64,000 nucleotides of DNA from Mycogone perniciosa (lineage: Eukaryota; Ascomycota; Sordariomycetes; Hypocreales; Hypocreaceae): NCBI GenBank assembly GCA_025331125.1, contig JAOALB010000108.1, positions 62,001 to 126,000 on the forward strand. Reading direction: 5' to 3'. A model generated the notes under the pieces. The model saw nothing but the letters and a program-made list of their open reading frames with translations, had not been told where the DNA came from and did not search any database. How positions within the stretch are numbered: the first letter of the stretch is position 1; each line of letters begins with the position of its first letter. A program made the position numbers and the translations under genes. Positions 36,508 through 46,790 of the stretch are shown here, piece after piece.

Positions 36508-38468
36508 ATGTTAAGCCCTGCCAAAGACTTGGCCCCGGAAATTATTCCCCTCCACCGCTACGATGGCGCTATATTCATGCAATCGTTGGTGATACCCGGA
36601 GTTCTCGTCTTCGACACTGCTCTCGATCCTGAGAAGCTACGGAGCGGATTGTGTGCCTTGGCAGAGAAGGAGGGCCGGGAAAAGATTGGTGCAAGATTGA
36701 AGCGTCGCTGGGTAAACGTATCCAAATTCGGATTGTCCTGTGACTCTAGAAGCTGACACGGCAAATAGGATGGTCGATTAGAATATCATCCCAAGGAGAT
36801 TTACCGCGCTTCAGCATGCTACCATTGTCTTTAAAGAAGAGTATGATATGAGCATGAAGGATCATCCAAGTGCATCTCAAATCCCCAAAACCACGGAGCA
36901 AGTTCAACCATCCCTCATTCATGATTCCAAAACATTCAGTTCCCTGTTCCGTCGTATGAATGCCCCCAAAACAGTAGGGGATTACGTGAACGAGGACCTC
37001 CCACAAGTGGCCCTTCACGTGGTAGTTTTTCATGATGGCACACTTGTGGCTCTATCTTGGCCTCATACCTTTAGCGATGGTATGGGTATGATGGGCCTTG
37101 TTCACTTCTGGATATCAATCACAGATCAACAGTATGAGGGCTCATTGGCAGGTGCATAAATGATAGAATTTGATACTCTTGCTCATCCCAAGTTAGTTGG
37201 GAAAAGCGGCTGCTTAAATACATGAAAACTTGCTAACTAACTGATCATGACTATCCGGATCTAGGAAATCTAGGAAATCTAGCTGTCCTGATATCGTCAT
37301 TGACTTACGGATCCGGCTGTTATTGCAAGCTAGTTGGGAATCAAGGAATGTGCGCTGGAATGAAGGAATGTGTCATGTTGTGGAATGTGCCGTGATGTGG
37401 AACTATCCGTTACTGAGGTTGACACTGGACCTTGCTGCTTCAAGATCCAGATATGAGGATCCCACCACCGAACGGAATTGAACGCGACCCCCTGGCAAGT
37501 CTTGGCCATAACCCAACTGTGCCGTACAAGCAGAAAGATCTCCATATGTCCGATTGGCAGGTTCTGAAATACATCGGCCGGAACATACCTAGGTACCTAT
37601 TCCGCTCATATGTAGACCGAACGGTCTGCGTCCCTTCGTCTTTCATTGCTTCTTTACGAGAAGAGGCCTTGAAAGATATTCGAAAAATTAAAGATGCCAC
37701 GACTTCCTTTGAGCGAAGGAGATGTTCTTCATGCTTGGTGGGCTCGTCTCGTTTTCTCACATGCGCCCCGAGATCTAAAGCGAACTATCCAGCTTTATAC
37801 AGCTACATCATGGAGAGACCTACTGTCAAAGGACCTCTTGCCCCCTGGTTCCATTTACCTCTCTAATGCAGCCGGCCCTCTGCAGACTGTGATGAGTAGA
37901 GACCTACTCGAAGAACCACTTGGGTATACAGCGTATCGAATCCGCCAAACCATACAGCGAGACAACACGAGAGAGCAACTTGAAGCTATGGAAGCCTTGG
38001 GCTTAAATAAAGTCGAAACTAGGTTTGCCGATGTGTCTCGGGGATCCCTGAATGAAATCCCTTCTAGTCACTAACGTAACGAGTGCGCCTATATACGATG
38101 TCGACTTTTCGTCTGCCGCAAGAGAAAGTACACTCTCAGGGTCGAACTCTCCCATCAAGCCATCATGTATTCGTCCAATGATTCCCAATGGTCTATATCA
38201 GCTTCTGGTGCAAGGTTCCATTTTTCTTGGTAAGGACGCAAAAGAAAATTACTGGAGATGTGCCTCGTTTGGAAAAAGCGTTTGGACCATATTGAATCCA
38301 ATATATCAGCATCGAGCGGCTCGGCCGTACCGTTATGATCACAGTTCGCATAAATGGGGGACTCTGGCCCTGTCATGTCTTTCCTCCACGGTCACATTCA
38401 TGCTGTTACATTGTTTGGGACTGACCACCCACACCTTGGACCATTTGTTGCCTAGTGTCCGAAGATAA
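36508..38468 (+). pseudogene. BAHD-type acyltransferase (trichothecene 3-O-acetyltransferase-like), broken
   Basis: Acyl-CoA-dependent O/N-acyltransferase of the PF02458 family. Exon 1 (36508-36711) carries PLHRYDGAIF and REKIGARLKRRW. An intron at 36712-36768 would give the family's DGRLEYH but then needs a frameshift near 36795. Splicing to 36781 instead keeps the frame open but loses that motif. The catalytic HxxxD is in SWPHTFSDGMG (about 37050-37080). A 312-bp mobile element splits the next codon region (37113-37424). It resumes as PPPNGIERDPLASLG; a frameshift near 37709 precedes SEGDVLHAWWARLV, and another near 38045 precedes YDVDFSSA (the DFGWG-like motif) and FLGKDAKENYW. With an insertion and two or three frameshifts it is a pseudogene. 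It may belong with the reductase and MFS genes across the island. Confidence 0.8.
37113..37424 (-). mobile_element. solo-LTR-like element, copy 2 (312 bp), inside the acyltransferase
   Basis: The flanks are CTGGA on both sides (37108-37112 and 37425-37429). Removing the element plus one CTGGA rejoins the acyltransferase frame as ...LVHFWTLLLQDPD, which proves an insertion. It starts TATCAATCACAG and ends CTGAGGTTGACA, the same ends as copy 1. Relative to copy 1 it has a tandem CTAGGAAAT duplication and about 30 extra bp of GGAATG-rich sequence near its right end. No coding capacity. Confidence 0.85.
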
Positions 38469-39906
38469 AAGGGCTGTACTTCTTCTTTCCCAGCTAGCAT
38501 CATTATCAGTTATTGATCCAGCTTCATCACCAATTAAATCATGCATCTCTTTATAAGTGATATTCATCATGCTATAAAAGGCGGAACCGTTTGACTCGTT
38601 TGATACGTTCTGAAGGAAACCAGCCAGCCCAAAAACAACACCCAGAAAGCCGCTGACACGTTTCTTGAACAAACCACACCTTGGCACATTTGCTAAGATG
38701 CTCAACCCGAGTTCTTACCCTCCACAACAAATCTCTGGCTCTATGGAATCTGCGATGATTCCTGCCAACCGACCTAGATTCGGAATTCCAATGCTATATT
38801 TCCCTGCATACGGTAGTTAGCTGCTCCCATGAACACATCTGCTTAGATGTTGGTCTAACAAGGTATTTCTATAACGCTCTGGTATGCTTTACAGTCCTCC
38901 AGCACTGCCGTCTTGCTGTTTGGTGGATTTATGTGTGTGTGTGTTTATTTCCCAGCAACAAATTTCAATTCTGATTCCTTTGCCTGCTAGAAAATGCTAC
39001 TAGCTCTACTACTCCCGTAGGCCGCGATGAATCGTGAATTCATACAGAAATCTTCCCTTTTGGGTATATGCATATAGATCTAAAGGTGATGCTTCCCAGT
39101 AGCCGTCCTATTGTCAAGAAAGTCGACAATACTGGTGTCCTGTCTTTCCTTGACTGAACCGTGGAGCGTGGCTTTACTTCATCCAGGGGGATGAAATGGA
39201 TTTTTCTTTGGCAAATCAAATTACTCTAAGCTGTTTCAGCAACATTTGATCTAGAGTGATCCTTCAGCTAAATGCTGTCTCAGCGAACTTGCTACAGTGG
39301 GTGTGAGAAAGTTCCACACTCCTTGGGTAGCTTTTTCTTAAGAAAAATGTGTGGAATTTTGTTACTCTTATTGTATAAGATGCAACACTGGTTCGACTTC
39401 GAATAGTTGGTGAACACCCAGTGATTGGTGATATAGCCGACCAGAGAGATATCTGCCTGAAGGTTTCTTCGCAATAGTCCATCTGGTATCTAACTCGTAA
39501 ATGCACATCTCCACATGAGAGGCCAACGTACGCCGGCTTCTTTTCCTTCCGCTTGGAACTCTACCAGATCCTCGAGGCCACAGCGTATCGCATGCCTTCC
39601 GGCGTGCCGTGCACTCAGTACTAACGGAGATAGCGGCTGTCAACCAAAATCTGGACCAGTAGGACAAGTGCGGGCAGCTCGAGAATGGAGTATAGATTAA
39701 GCCCGGCCCGTAGAGCGACCTCGACTGGTTGTCAAATGGCACCTCTTTTTGCACTTATCTCCTCTATTGAGCTGTCAGATTTACGTTACAATGACGCCAC
39801 TCTCAATATGTTGGTCGAAGCATGAAACATCAATTTTCTGCCCAGTTCAATTCAAAATCTCTCATCTCCTTCTCTAATGCGGGTTTTGTCCAATAAACCA
39901 GTCATC
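38469..39906. other. intergenic region, no gene recognised
   Basis: About 1.4 kb. Open stretches of up to 128 codons on the minus strand (39.3-39.75 kb) and 99 codons (38.4-38.7 kb) show no motif, and their composition is Ser/Arg-rich as chance frames are. A (GT)n run lies near 38931-38944. Nothing else is supported. Confidence 0.5.
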
Positions 39907-41048
39907 ATGGATCGAGAATCGGACATGAATCTCTCAAGCGAGAAGGTCGAAAAGAATGAGGAAGCTCCTGAGCTCACACCGCTTGACCCCGATGGTGATA
40001 TAATCCTTGTTGTCAAGCCCATGCGGCACTGGCAGTAGCTTTCTTGCATCTTCTAAAGTCCTTACCCTAGCATCACCGGTTTTCTCGAAGATGTTTGGCC
40101 CGAACTTCAGGGAGGGAGCACAACTCCGACGTGAAAATCACACAACCGTCATCCTAGGGGAAGACAACCCCAAGGTGATGGAGCTAATACTTCGTATTTT
40201 CCACCACCAGAATACTCAGATACCAACTCCTATGGATCCGGAAACCATCGCATCACTTGCTATTCATGCCGACAAGTATGACTGCAATGCTGCCCTGACA
40301 CCGTGGATCAGGATCTGGTGCTGCGTTCGCACTAAAGCTTCCTCGGTAGAAGATATAGGGTATATGTTGTTAGCCGCACATATGTTCCGCTCACCCCGCC
40401 TCTCCCTTCTAACCAGAGTGATGGCGGGGCGATTAGCACCTGGTTTCGCTCCTATCTGGAACAAGCATAAAACACTCGCCCTTTTACCAGAGAGTATTAC
40501 AGGTATATCGATGCTTATTTCATACAATATCAATCTAACAGCTGGTAGGTCAACTTTCACTCCAAATTTCTAATACATCGCAAAGATTGCAGTGGGAACT
40601 CCAATCATCTGAAGGTAGATTGCGCAAGGATGAGACAGAGTATCGCATGATCGGGAAAGTCTGTACGGACTGCCACAGAACTCTGCCTGGTGCTGCAAAG
40701 AGATGTCGTCCGTGTGACAATACAGCTTTATTTGACAAGAAATGTACTTCTACTTCCAGGGTGGTAGAATTCTTTGCTGTTATGCGGCGGTTTGAACTTT
40801 GGCCTTCTATAGGGCCGTTCAACACATGCTCTCTATGCCAGATCGCTTTCCGGTTTGAACGCTCTAAGACATACCACGGACATTTCTGCGAAGCCAGGGA
40901 CTGTTGTCCCCTTCGACTTGAGCTGGTGGTCCTGTCTGATAAGGCGCAATATATGTCCAGCAACCTCGAAGGAATGGCTATAGAGAAGCAAGACGGCGGC
41001 GACGACGACAACGATGATGATGATGACAATAATGACAATAATGACTAA
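39907..41048 (+). pseudogene. BTB/POZ-domain protein, probably frameshifted
   Basis: Fungal nuclear/cytosolic BTB protein. The ATG at 39907 opens MDRESDMNLSSEK and LTPLDPDGDIILVV, the start of a BTB fold, but this frame hits TAG at 40036. The next frame continues the fold: SSFLASSKVLTLASPVFSKMF, then VILGEDNPKVMELILRIFHH. A one- or two-base frameshift therefore lies near 40010. An intron of about 37 bp (40549-40585) joins to LQWELQSSEGRL and a C-terminal half with CxxC pairs (CTDC, CRPC, CSLC), possibly zinc-binding. It ends in an acidic Asp/Asn repeat tract. Such genes are numerous in Eurotiales. A sequencing error at the frameshift is possible. Confidence 0.65.
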
Positions 41049-41266
41049 GAAGGAGTAGGAGAAATGCAGGATGAAACTTTGTAACAATTGCCCTAAGAAT
41101 GGTATTAATAAAGAAGTAATGGCTATTGAAACAGATTGACCCATGCACAGCCGCGAAAATGATCCTCTTCAGTCATCTCTTGTGTAGATTCACCTATATA
41201 TTCCCACATTAACAGCAAATATAAGCGGATCTCAACCACCAACGCTAGAGTCGATTGCAGAGATTC

Positions 41267-41677
41267 ATGGACGAAATGAATGATCAAGTACAAAACAACT
41301 TGGACTCTCAGGGCCGAAAAGAGCTGCTTTCTCAGTGCCTAATGTACACTGTAATTGAGGACTCCAGCCTAGAAGGCGCGTCCGAGGATGATATTCGGAA
41401 ACGATTTAGGGAGTGGGTTGCGAATCGTTCTGCCGAGCGTGACGGGACAGGAGTAGACCATCCATTGGCAAATGGGTATCCTATCGCTAGGTTTACCCAC
41501 TGCCTATACGCCAACAAAACGTGCCTCAGTACCTTGACCGTTTACGAGGCCTGGCGGCTAAAGGCGCGGACGGCCTGGGAGATGCGCTGCGAGGCCGCGC
41601 GAAGGGCTCGGTGGTTGGCTCGGATGCGTAGCAGGACTGCCGGTTCATTCATGTACCGGAATACGGAGATGACCTAG
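41267..41677 (+). CDS. hypothetical protein
   Basis: 136 codons from an ATG, with a charged helical N-terminus (MDEMNDQVQNNLDSQGRK), a segment ASEDDIRKRFREWV, and an Arg/Ala-rich C-terminus (WEMRCEAARRARWLARMRSR). I recognise no family. It starts about 220 bp after the BTB frame in the same direction. The frame could instead be an exon, because an AG (gattgcag) precedes the first codons. Predicted mostly helical and soluble. Confidence 0.4.
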   Translation: MDEMNDQVQNNLDSQGRKELLSQCLMYTVIEDSSLEGASEDDIRKRFREWVANRSAERDGTGVDHPLANGYPIARFTHCLYANKTCLSTLTVYEAWRLKARTAWEMRCEAARRARWLARMRSRTAGSFMYRNTEMT

Positions 41678-42350
41678 AAATTGTCAGATTCTTGGCTTGC
41701 TTATGGAGACTGGGAAAGTACCTCTCTGATAGACTGGAGTAGCTCGTCTTCGCCCGTGCTGGTGGTTGCTATCAAAAAGGTTTGATTTCTGTGGGCTGAG
41801 CTCGGTGTTGAATACCCGGCCCTTCATCTCGTTCAGTAAATGCGTCTTGTGATGTCGTCGTTTATATGTGGAAGATTCCCTTGGAGTTGGGAAATACAAT
41901 GGAGTAAATTGCAGGAAAAGGTAACATTAGTACCAGGGGGTTATTTTAGGGAGATTGAGAAGCAAGTCTATGTGATTTAGTGACCGCAGCAGTTGTGATA
42001 TTGGTTCAGAAGCAAGGACTCCTGACTCCTGACTCCAATTCTTCGAGAAGAAATCATGCACCTGTACAACCATGTGATATTTGACAACTATGCTAAAGCT
42101 AAAATCGAAGTACTTACTCCTTGTTGTGGGAGTGAACCAAGGCCTGACCTGATTGGCTTGTGTGAGTGTTTAGGATGGGAGGCTACCATAAAAGATGATC
42201 ATTAATTGAAGCAGTGTTAGAATGTGAGCAGAGTAGGATGAGACGAACCAGGATGTTAACATAGAGAAAAAACGACAAAGGATACAGTCATTGCTAGCGG
42301 TCCTTATTCTTGCAGCCAAGCAGAACATGAAGCAAGGGCAAAAAATACTA
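41678..42350. other. intergenic region between convergent genes
   Basis: No gene seen. It contains a short tandem duplication of GACTCCT near 42018-42035 and the 3' flank of the SNG1-like gene. Confidence 0.5.
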
Positions 42351-43925
42351 CTACTTGCTCTCTGCACCCACAAGGTGAAAACAGGGTCCGAAATTTGCCA
42401 TTCTGGTTGCACGCGTCTCCATCCTCTCAATTTCACTACCAAGCTCTTCAAGCTCCTTTTCCGCCTGCGTCCTGTCTTCTTCCTCGGCCTCATTGGTCTT
42501 TGGCATCTGCCGGCCCAAGTCGCTGTATGTGCGAGAAGATTCTCCCATTTCGTCTTGCAGTATGCCTTTCTCGCTAATGTCTTGTGCTAAGCGCCTGTCA
42601 TGCTCGCGTTCTAGCTTAAGCGCTGCCTCAACGCGCATCCGCATCGCATCCTGGGCGGTTTCCTCTGTGACGAAGGCGTAATGACAGCGCCTGTAGACAC
42701 CCAGGCTGGTCCAGAAAAGTCCGCTTAGCTCGTAGACGAACAAGACTGGGAGCGCGACATACAAGTGCGGATTGCAACCCCTGGACCAGCTGTCTGTGAG
42801 CGCTTCATAAGCTGCGTGCGCCGGCATGGCGTACGCCCAGCGATAAAATGGAGATGATACGCTGAATGGAACTACGATCGAAGTGACGTTCATGCTGACC
42901 CAAGTGATGAGTGCCATTGAGACGTACTGCGGTGGGATCTAAATGGTAAAGACGTCGAACGTGAGGAAGTTTGCATGGGAAAAGAGCCACAGAGTCAGCC
43001 AGTTCAGGGCAAATTGTTTGCCACCGACGTTCCAGTGCGCCTTAAACGCCCAGAGAGCACAAGTAACTAACAGGGAACCAACCATAGTGAATGTGCCAGA
43101 AATGATATCGCGGACAAGAATGATGCGCGAAGGCGATATTCGTGTGTAGGTTTTGAATTCAGTGCATAGCCCATTGATGATGGCAAGGTAGAAGAAGTCT
43201 TGCATCAGAACCAGCACAATGACGATTGTGTTATAGACGGCGCGAGTACCTTGAGTAGTTGGCTGGATGTTGATAGAAGTTAGAGTCCAGGGGTTAGTGA
43301 AGGCAGATATGGCGGCAGGATTGTTGGGTGGAATCATGGAGAAGGCGGAGGTGCCATTCCGAGCTATGTAGGCGATACGAGCGTCATTAGAGAGGGTGTG
43401 AAGGTTGTTGGAAATAAGACTGTCCATGACTGTGGGATATCTAGCCTCGTTCCAAATGAAAGAGAGTACGTTTGATGTATCGTATTGTGAGGTGTTGGAG
43501 CCAGAGATAGCAAGACCAAGTCTCTGGGAGGATCCAGGGGATGTGTACACAGCTGCCCAGTAGTGCACATTACAAACAGCCTCCCATAGATGGCGTTCAG
43601 ATGGAAATTCTGACTGTGGCCTCTCAATAAGAGTGGGAAAGCCATTGGATTGAAGGGACTTGTATGCATCGCGCACGGCATCACCGATGATGCCGCCATC
43701 GTAATCAACCCATAGTATATGTAGAAAATGGACTCGAAATTCTTGCTGAAACAGGGACCCAAACAGATAACAGAAAAGACCCAGGAATAACAGTAAAAGT
43801 AGGACAAAATTCAACAAGGCTGCTTTGAAGAACTTGACCCGAACTGACTTGAGCTCTGGATGGGATATGGGAGGTCTTTTTTCGCATGCGCGAGGGTAGA
43901 ATCTGCGGACGATTGAAGGCGGCAT
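42351..43925 (-). pseudogene. SNG1-like (DUF3533) membrane protein with one in-frame nonsense codon
   Basis: The family includes yeast SNG1 (nitrosoguanidine resistance), a multi-spanning plasma-membrane protein. One reading frame runs 525 codons without an intron. The N-terminal anchor is LLNFVLLLLLFLGLFCYLF (about residues 38-56), then a large extracytoplasmic domain (FRVHFLHILWVDYDGG), then a C-terminal helix bundle from about 235 (YNTIVIVLVLMQDFFYLAI). Codon 329 is TAG (42939-42941), in FTI-stop-IPPQYVSMALITW; both sides are clear family sequence, and no GT..AG intron long enough can remove it. The change fits CAG or TGG to TAG. The tail is acidic and coiled-coil-like (EEEDRTQAEKELEELGSE). 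The truncated product would lose the last helices. Confidence 0.78.
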
Positions 43926-44348
43926 GGTGGATGCATGTGGAGGGAAGATTGATCTCAGCTCCTTAGTTTCAGTCGTCTTTTTGCACGGCTATGTCTGTAG
44001 TGTTGGATTAGTGATCACCAACTCCCCAACTCCTAGTATGGTTACTTGGTACTCTAGCTAGGTAAAGGTCCTTATACATGCGGATCTTGTAGGGCATGGT
44101 TCAGACCCATCATGTAGACTCTTATGATCCTGTGCAGCGCCAGAGTGTGGTGTTACAACATACAGTTGTCAGTGGCGTTTGGCTTAGAGTCCACACGGCC
44201 CAAACATTAATCCGGCATGCACACTTCGCCCAATATATATAGGTATTGACAAACTGTCTCCGGGTCTACTCTCTACCTTGACACGTGTGCTTGGAGATTT
44301 TGTAGATGGTGGTTCTCTGGTAAATCACCGTTGTCATATTTGGTGCGT
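43926..44348. other. upstream region of the SNG1-like gene
   Basis: Noncoding, with a CAAT-like stretch and a short A/T-rich run (ATATATATAGG near 44233) but no assignable site. Confidence 0.35.
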
Positions 44349-44615
44349 GCTGATGTGGCCGCATCATCAGTCAACGTTAGCACCAAACCTAGCAAGGAAA
44401 ATGAAGACGATTTAGATGACTTACGAAATCTCTAAAATAAGTGTGCCAACTACAACAGACAAGAGAACTTGGCTGCAGATCTCATGCGAAAAAGTGCTCA
44501 AGATATCCCAAAGGAACCCACCCGAGAGCAAATGGTGGCTTCTCTGAGTCCGATTCTTGAGAAGAAGGGCCATGCACTACAACTACTGGGGCCATTCATA
44601 TTACAGTACTCCGTA
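44349..44615 (+). pseudogene. gene fragment with an in-frame stop, unknown family
   Basis: One frame reads ADVAASSVNVSTKPSKENED, DLDDLRNL, stop (TAA at 44433-44435), NKCANYNRQENLAADLMRK, then EPTREQMVASLSPILEKKG. Both sides of the stop have convincing protein-like composition, and CAA to TAA would repair it. It fades into noncoding sequence at a TACTCCGTA nonamer (44607-44615). I do not recognise the family; it looks like a remnant of a larger gene. Confidence 0.4.
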
Positions 44616-45193
44616 GGTAACAGAAATAACCCCGAGGGATACCTATCTCAAACAGGGGACTACACGTGTTCACACGGCGCTTATACATAACCCAATGATG
44701 CGTTTCTTTTTGACGCCCAGCCTCGCAGAAAGCCTTGCATATGTATGTTGGTTGTGTTGCCGTCCCGTAGTAAGCCGTGATATCCAATGCATCTCGAGCG
44801 ACACGATGCATCTTCAACACCAAACGAGTGAATCTGCCTTTCCCCGCTTTCTAACCGCCAGGCAGAAGCAGTTGCCTTCCTGTGCCCTCGGATAATGAAC
44901 AACGGGTGGCTTCTAAATTGAGCCTTGACGGAAAGAGTGAATTGACCGACGCGCGTCTCTATTCGATTGAATAGTGTCTATAAAACGGACCGTAAATCCT
45001 GCCAAAAACTCTCCTTCTGCATCTCCATGTTCAAGTTGCAGCCTCTTGTCATCTTCTCTATTGCGCCATTGGATTGCTTCCATCTCCAATTATTTGCCTC
45101 ACTAACCATCCATTCTTCTCTCATTTGCCTCGTTCAGAATGGCGTACTGCGAACCCCAGCACCTTTCTCCGGGTTGCGAAATCGGCAAATGCG

Positions 45194-46165
45194 ATGGGGT
45201 TTGCTGATCTGCACGATTCAACTAATTGGCAAGGTGCTGCTAGTGTTTGGGGAGTCGAGTATCTGTTTGCTCACAGAGTCATCTGTAAAGAGCCTTGCGA
45301 GAATCTCCCACTCTTGCACCCCAAGATCAAGTCGGAAATGGAAGACGGAGTCGATCCTTGCATTGACGCCCTCATAAAGGGCCCAAGCCAAGATCTAGCC
45401 ACCTTGAGCAAGATGGAAGAGCCTAAAATCGTCCGGCACTACGAGAACGGGAACCTTGGCGCTGTTTGGGCGGCCTTGGCTCCATTGTTGCGTCCAGACA
45501 GGGATGTCACTCAAACGGCAGCTACCGACAGACCAACGCGAGAACGAAGAGAGACACCTCGTTTTGGTGGCATGGTATCATCCTCGGACATTCACACTGG
45601 CACCACCCCTGAGGATAGGCCAGGTTCGGCAGCTTCTGGGGCACCTTCCAGCGTTGGCTATATCCAGACGTCATCAGCGCCGCTTCTTGAGGACTTGACC
45701 GTGCATTTCGCAAGATGCCTCATACGATGTGTGCTCAACTACTCTCAGCCAGCCGAGAAGAAATCACCCCTTGTCCACTACCGCGATGTCAGGCGAGCAG
45801 TAAGTTTATTTCCTTTTCAGCTGGGCTCACCTACCCCCATTTCCCTCAATTGCCTATGTTTTTCTCAGTTGCCCCTGTGTCCTTTGTTTGCCTTAGTCTT
45901 CATGCGACTAACAATGCTACTTAGCATCATTGTCATCGTTGCCGTTAAGCACTATATCAAGTTTTTCCAATTTGACATAACGGATGTCTTCATCAAGGAG
46001 TACCAGCTACTCCTTCCCACTGCAAAAAACCCCAAACCGGATACTTTTCTGGAAGTTCACTCAACGGATTGGCTTGACATGGGCGTAGAGAGTGGGCGGA
46101 GGCGTTTCGTGCGCAATCTCTTGGCTCTGGTGGCTTGGGCGGATGGTGAAGTGGCATCACCTTAA
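45194..46165 (+). CDS. conserved-looking fungal protein of unknown function
   Basis: Model join(45194..45799,45950..46165), 273 aa. Exon 1 has FADLHDSTNWQGAASVWGVEY, PCIDALIKGPSQDLATLSKM and YENGNLGAVWAALAPLL, then a Ser/Thr/Pro-rich linker (about residues 105-160) and a helical segment LTVHFARCLIRCVLNY. An intron with donor GTAAGT at 45800 leads to HYIKFFQFDITDVFIKEYQ and a final FVRNLLALVAWADGEV. The acceptor is ambiguous: 45949 is in frame, but an alternative with more retained sequence exists. The true start may be ATG at 45138, which would need one extra T removed to read MATANPSTFL; that would be a recent frameshift. No domain is recognised, and function is not guessed. Confidence 0.55.
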   Translation: MGFADLHDSTNWQGAASVWGVEYLFAHRVICKEPCENLPLLHPKIKSEMEDGVDPCIDALIKGPSQDLATLSKMEEPKIVRHYENGNLGAVWAALAPLLRPDRDVTQTAATDRPTRERRETPRFGGMVSSSDIHTGTTPEDRPGSAASGAPSSVGYIQTSSAPLLEDLTVHFARCLIRCVLNYSQPAEKKSPLVHYRDVRRAVSLFPFQLGSPTPISLNCLCFSQLPLCPLFALVFMRLTMLLSIIVIVAVKHYIKFFQFDITDVFIKEYQLLLPTAKNPKPDTFLEVHSTDWLDMGVESGRRRFVRNLLALVAWADGEVASP

Positions 46166-46790
46166 TGTCTTGTTGTAGGCAATAGGCACTAATGAGGCCT
46201 TACCTGACCGTGACTGTCCCAAATATTTAGACCAACTATCTCCCTTCATGATCGATTTCGCTTCATTTTGAGCCCATAATATGACTAATGTGACAGTCCC
46301 ACACATCGGGCTTCACGCCTCTTGAGTGTGGAATTCTTGTTCTATTCATCAGATGCTTGGTAGATTCATCTATCCAGTAGCCTTGGAGAGACCGACCGAA
46401 TGTCCCTTTCCATAGTTAATGTTCTTCGGCTTATCTAACCTCAAGGTCCTCAATCTCAGTACTCATAATGATTCATGACTGGAGAGTGCAGGGAGTGTCG
46501 TGCGTCGTGTGCTTGGTGTGTTGATTCATGTCTATTACATCCATTTCCACCTCTAACAGCCTCTGGCTCTCGGCTCATCGTTCTCAACAACTTGAACTCT
46601 TAGGTATTGGTTCAACGCTGATCAGTCTGCATTAGCCGCAAGCAGTGGCCGCCCAACACCGAGCTAGACTTTGCCCGCGTATTCGTGATTTATATGCAGA
46701 ATATCCTGAGTCACAGACGATGCTATGCAAAAGGTGAACTTGTAAAGAATGTAGTCCCCATCCTGACAGGAGATTTCTCCAAATTGCAGA
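46166..46790. other. intergenic region, convergent gene ends
   Basis: About 620 bp between two stop codons; no gene or repeat recognised. Confidence 0.5.

Noticed and set aside
37144..37424. Treating the acyltransferase interruption as a large intron
   Set aside because: The CTGGA duplication and the second copy at 2874-3140 show a mobile-element insertion. No GT..AG pair at its ends reproduces the family sequence.
39264..39754. Overlapping minus-strand ORFs (80-128 codons)
   Set aside because: No motif, no splice-supported extension, and several overlapping frames of similar length.
40980..41045. Asp/Asn microsatellite as a separate repeat locus
   Set aside because: It is the acidic C-terminal tail of the BTB reading frame and needs no separate call.
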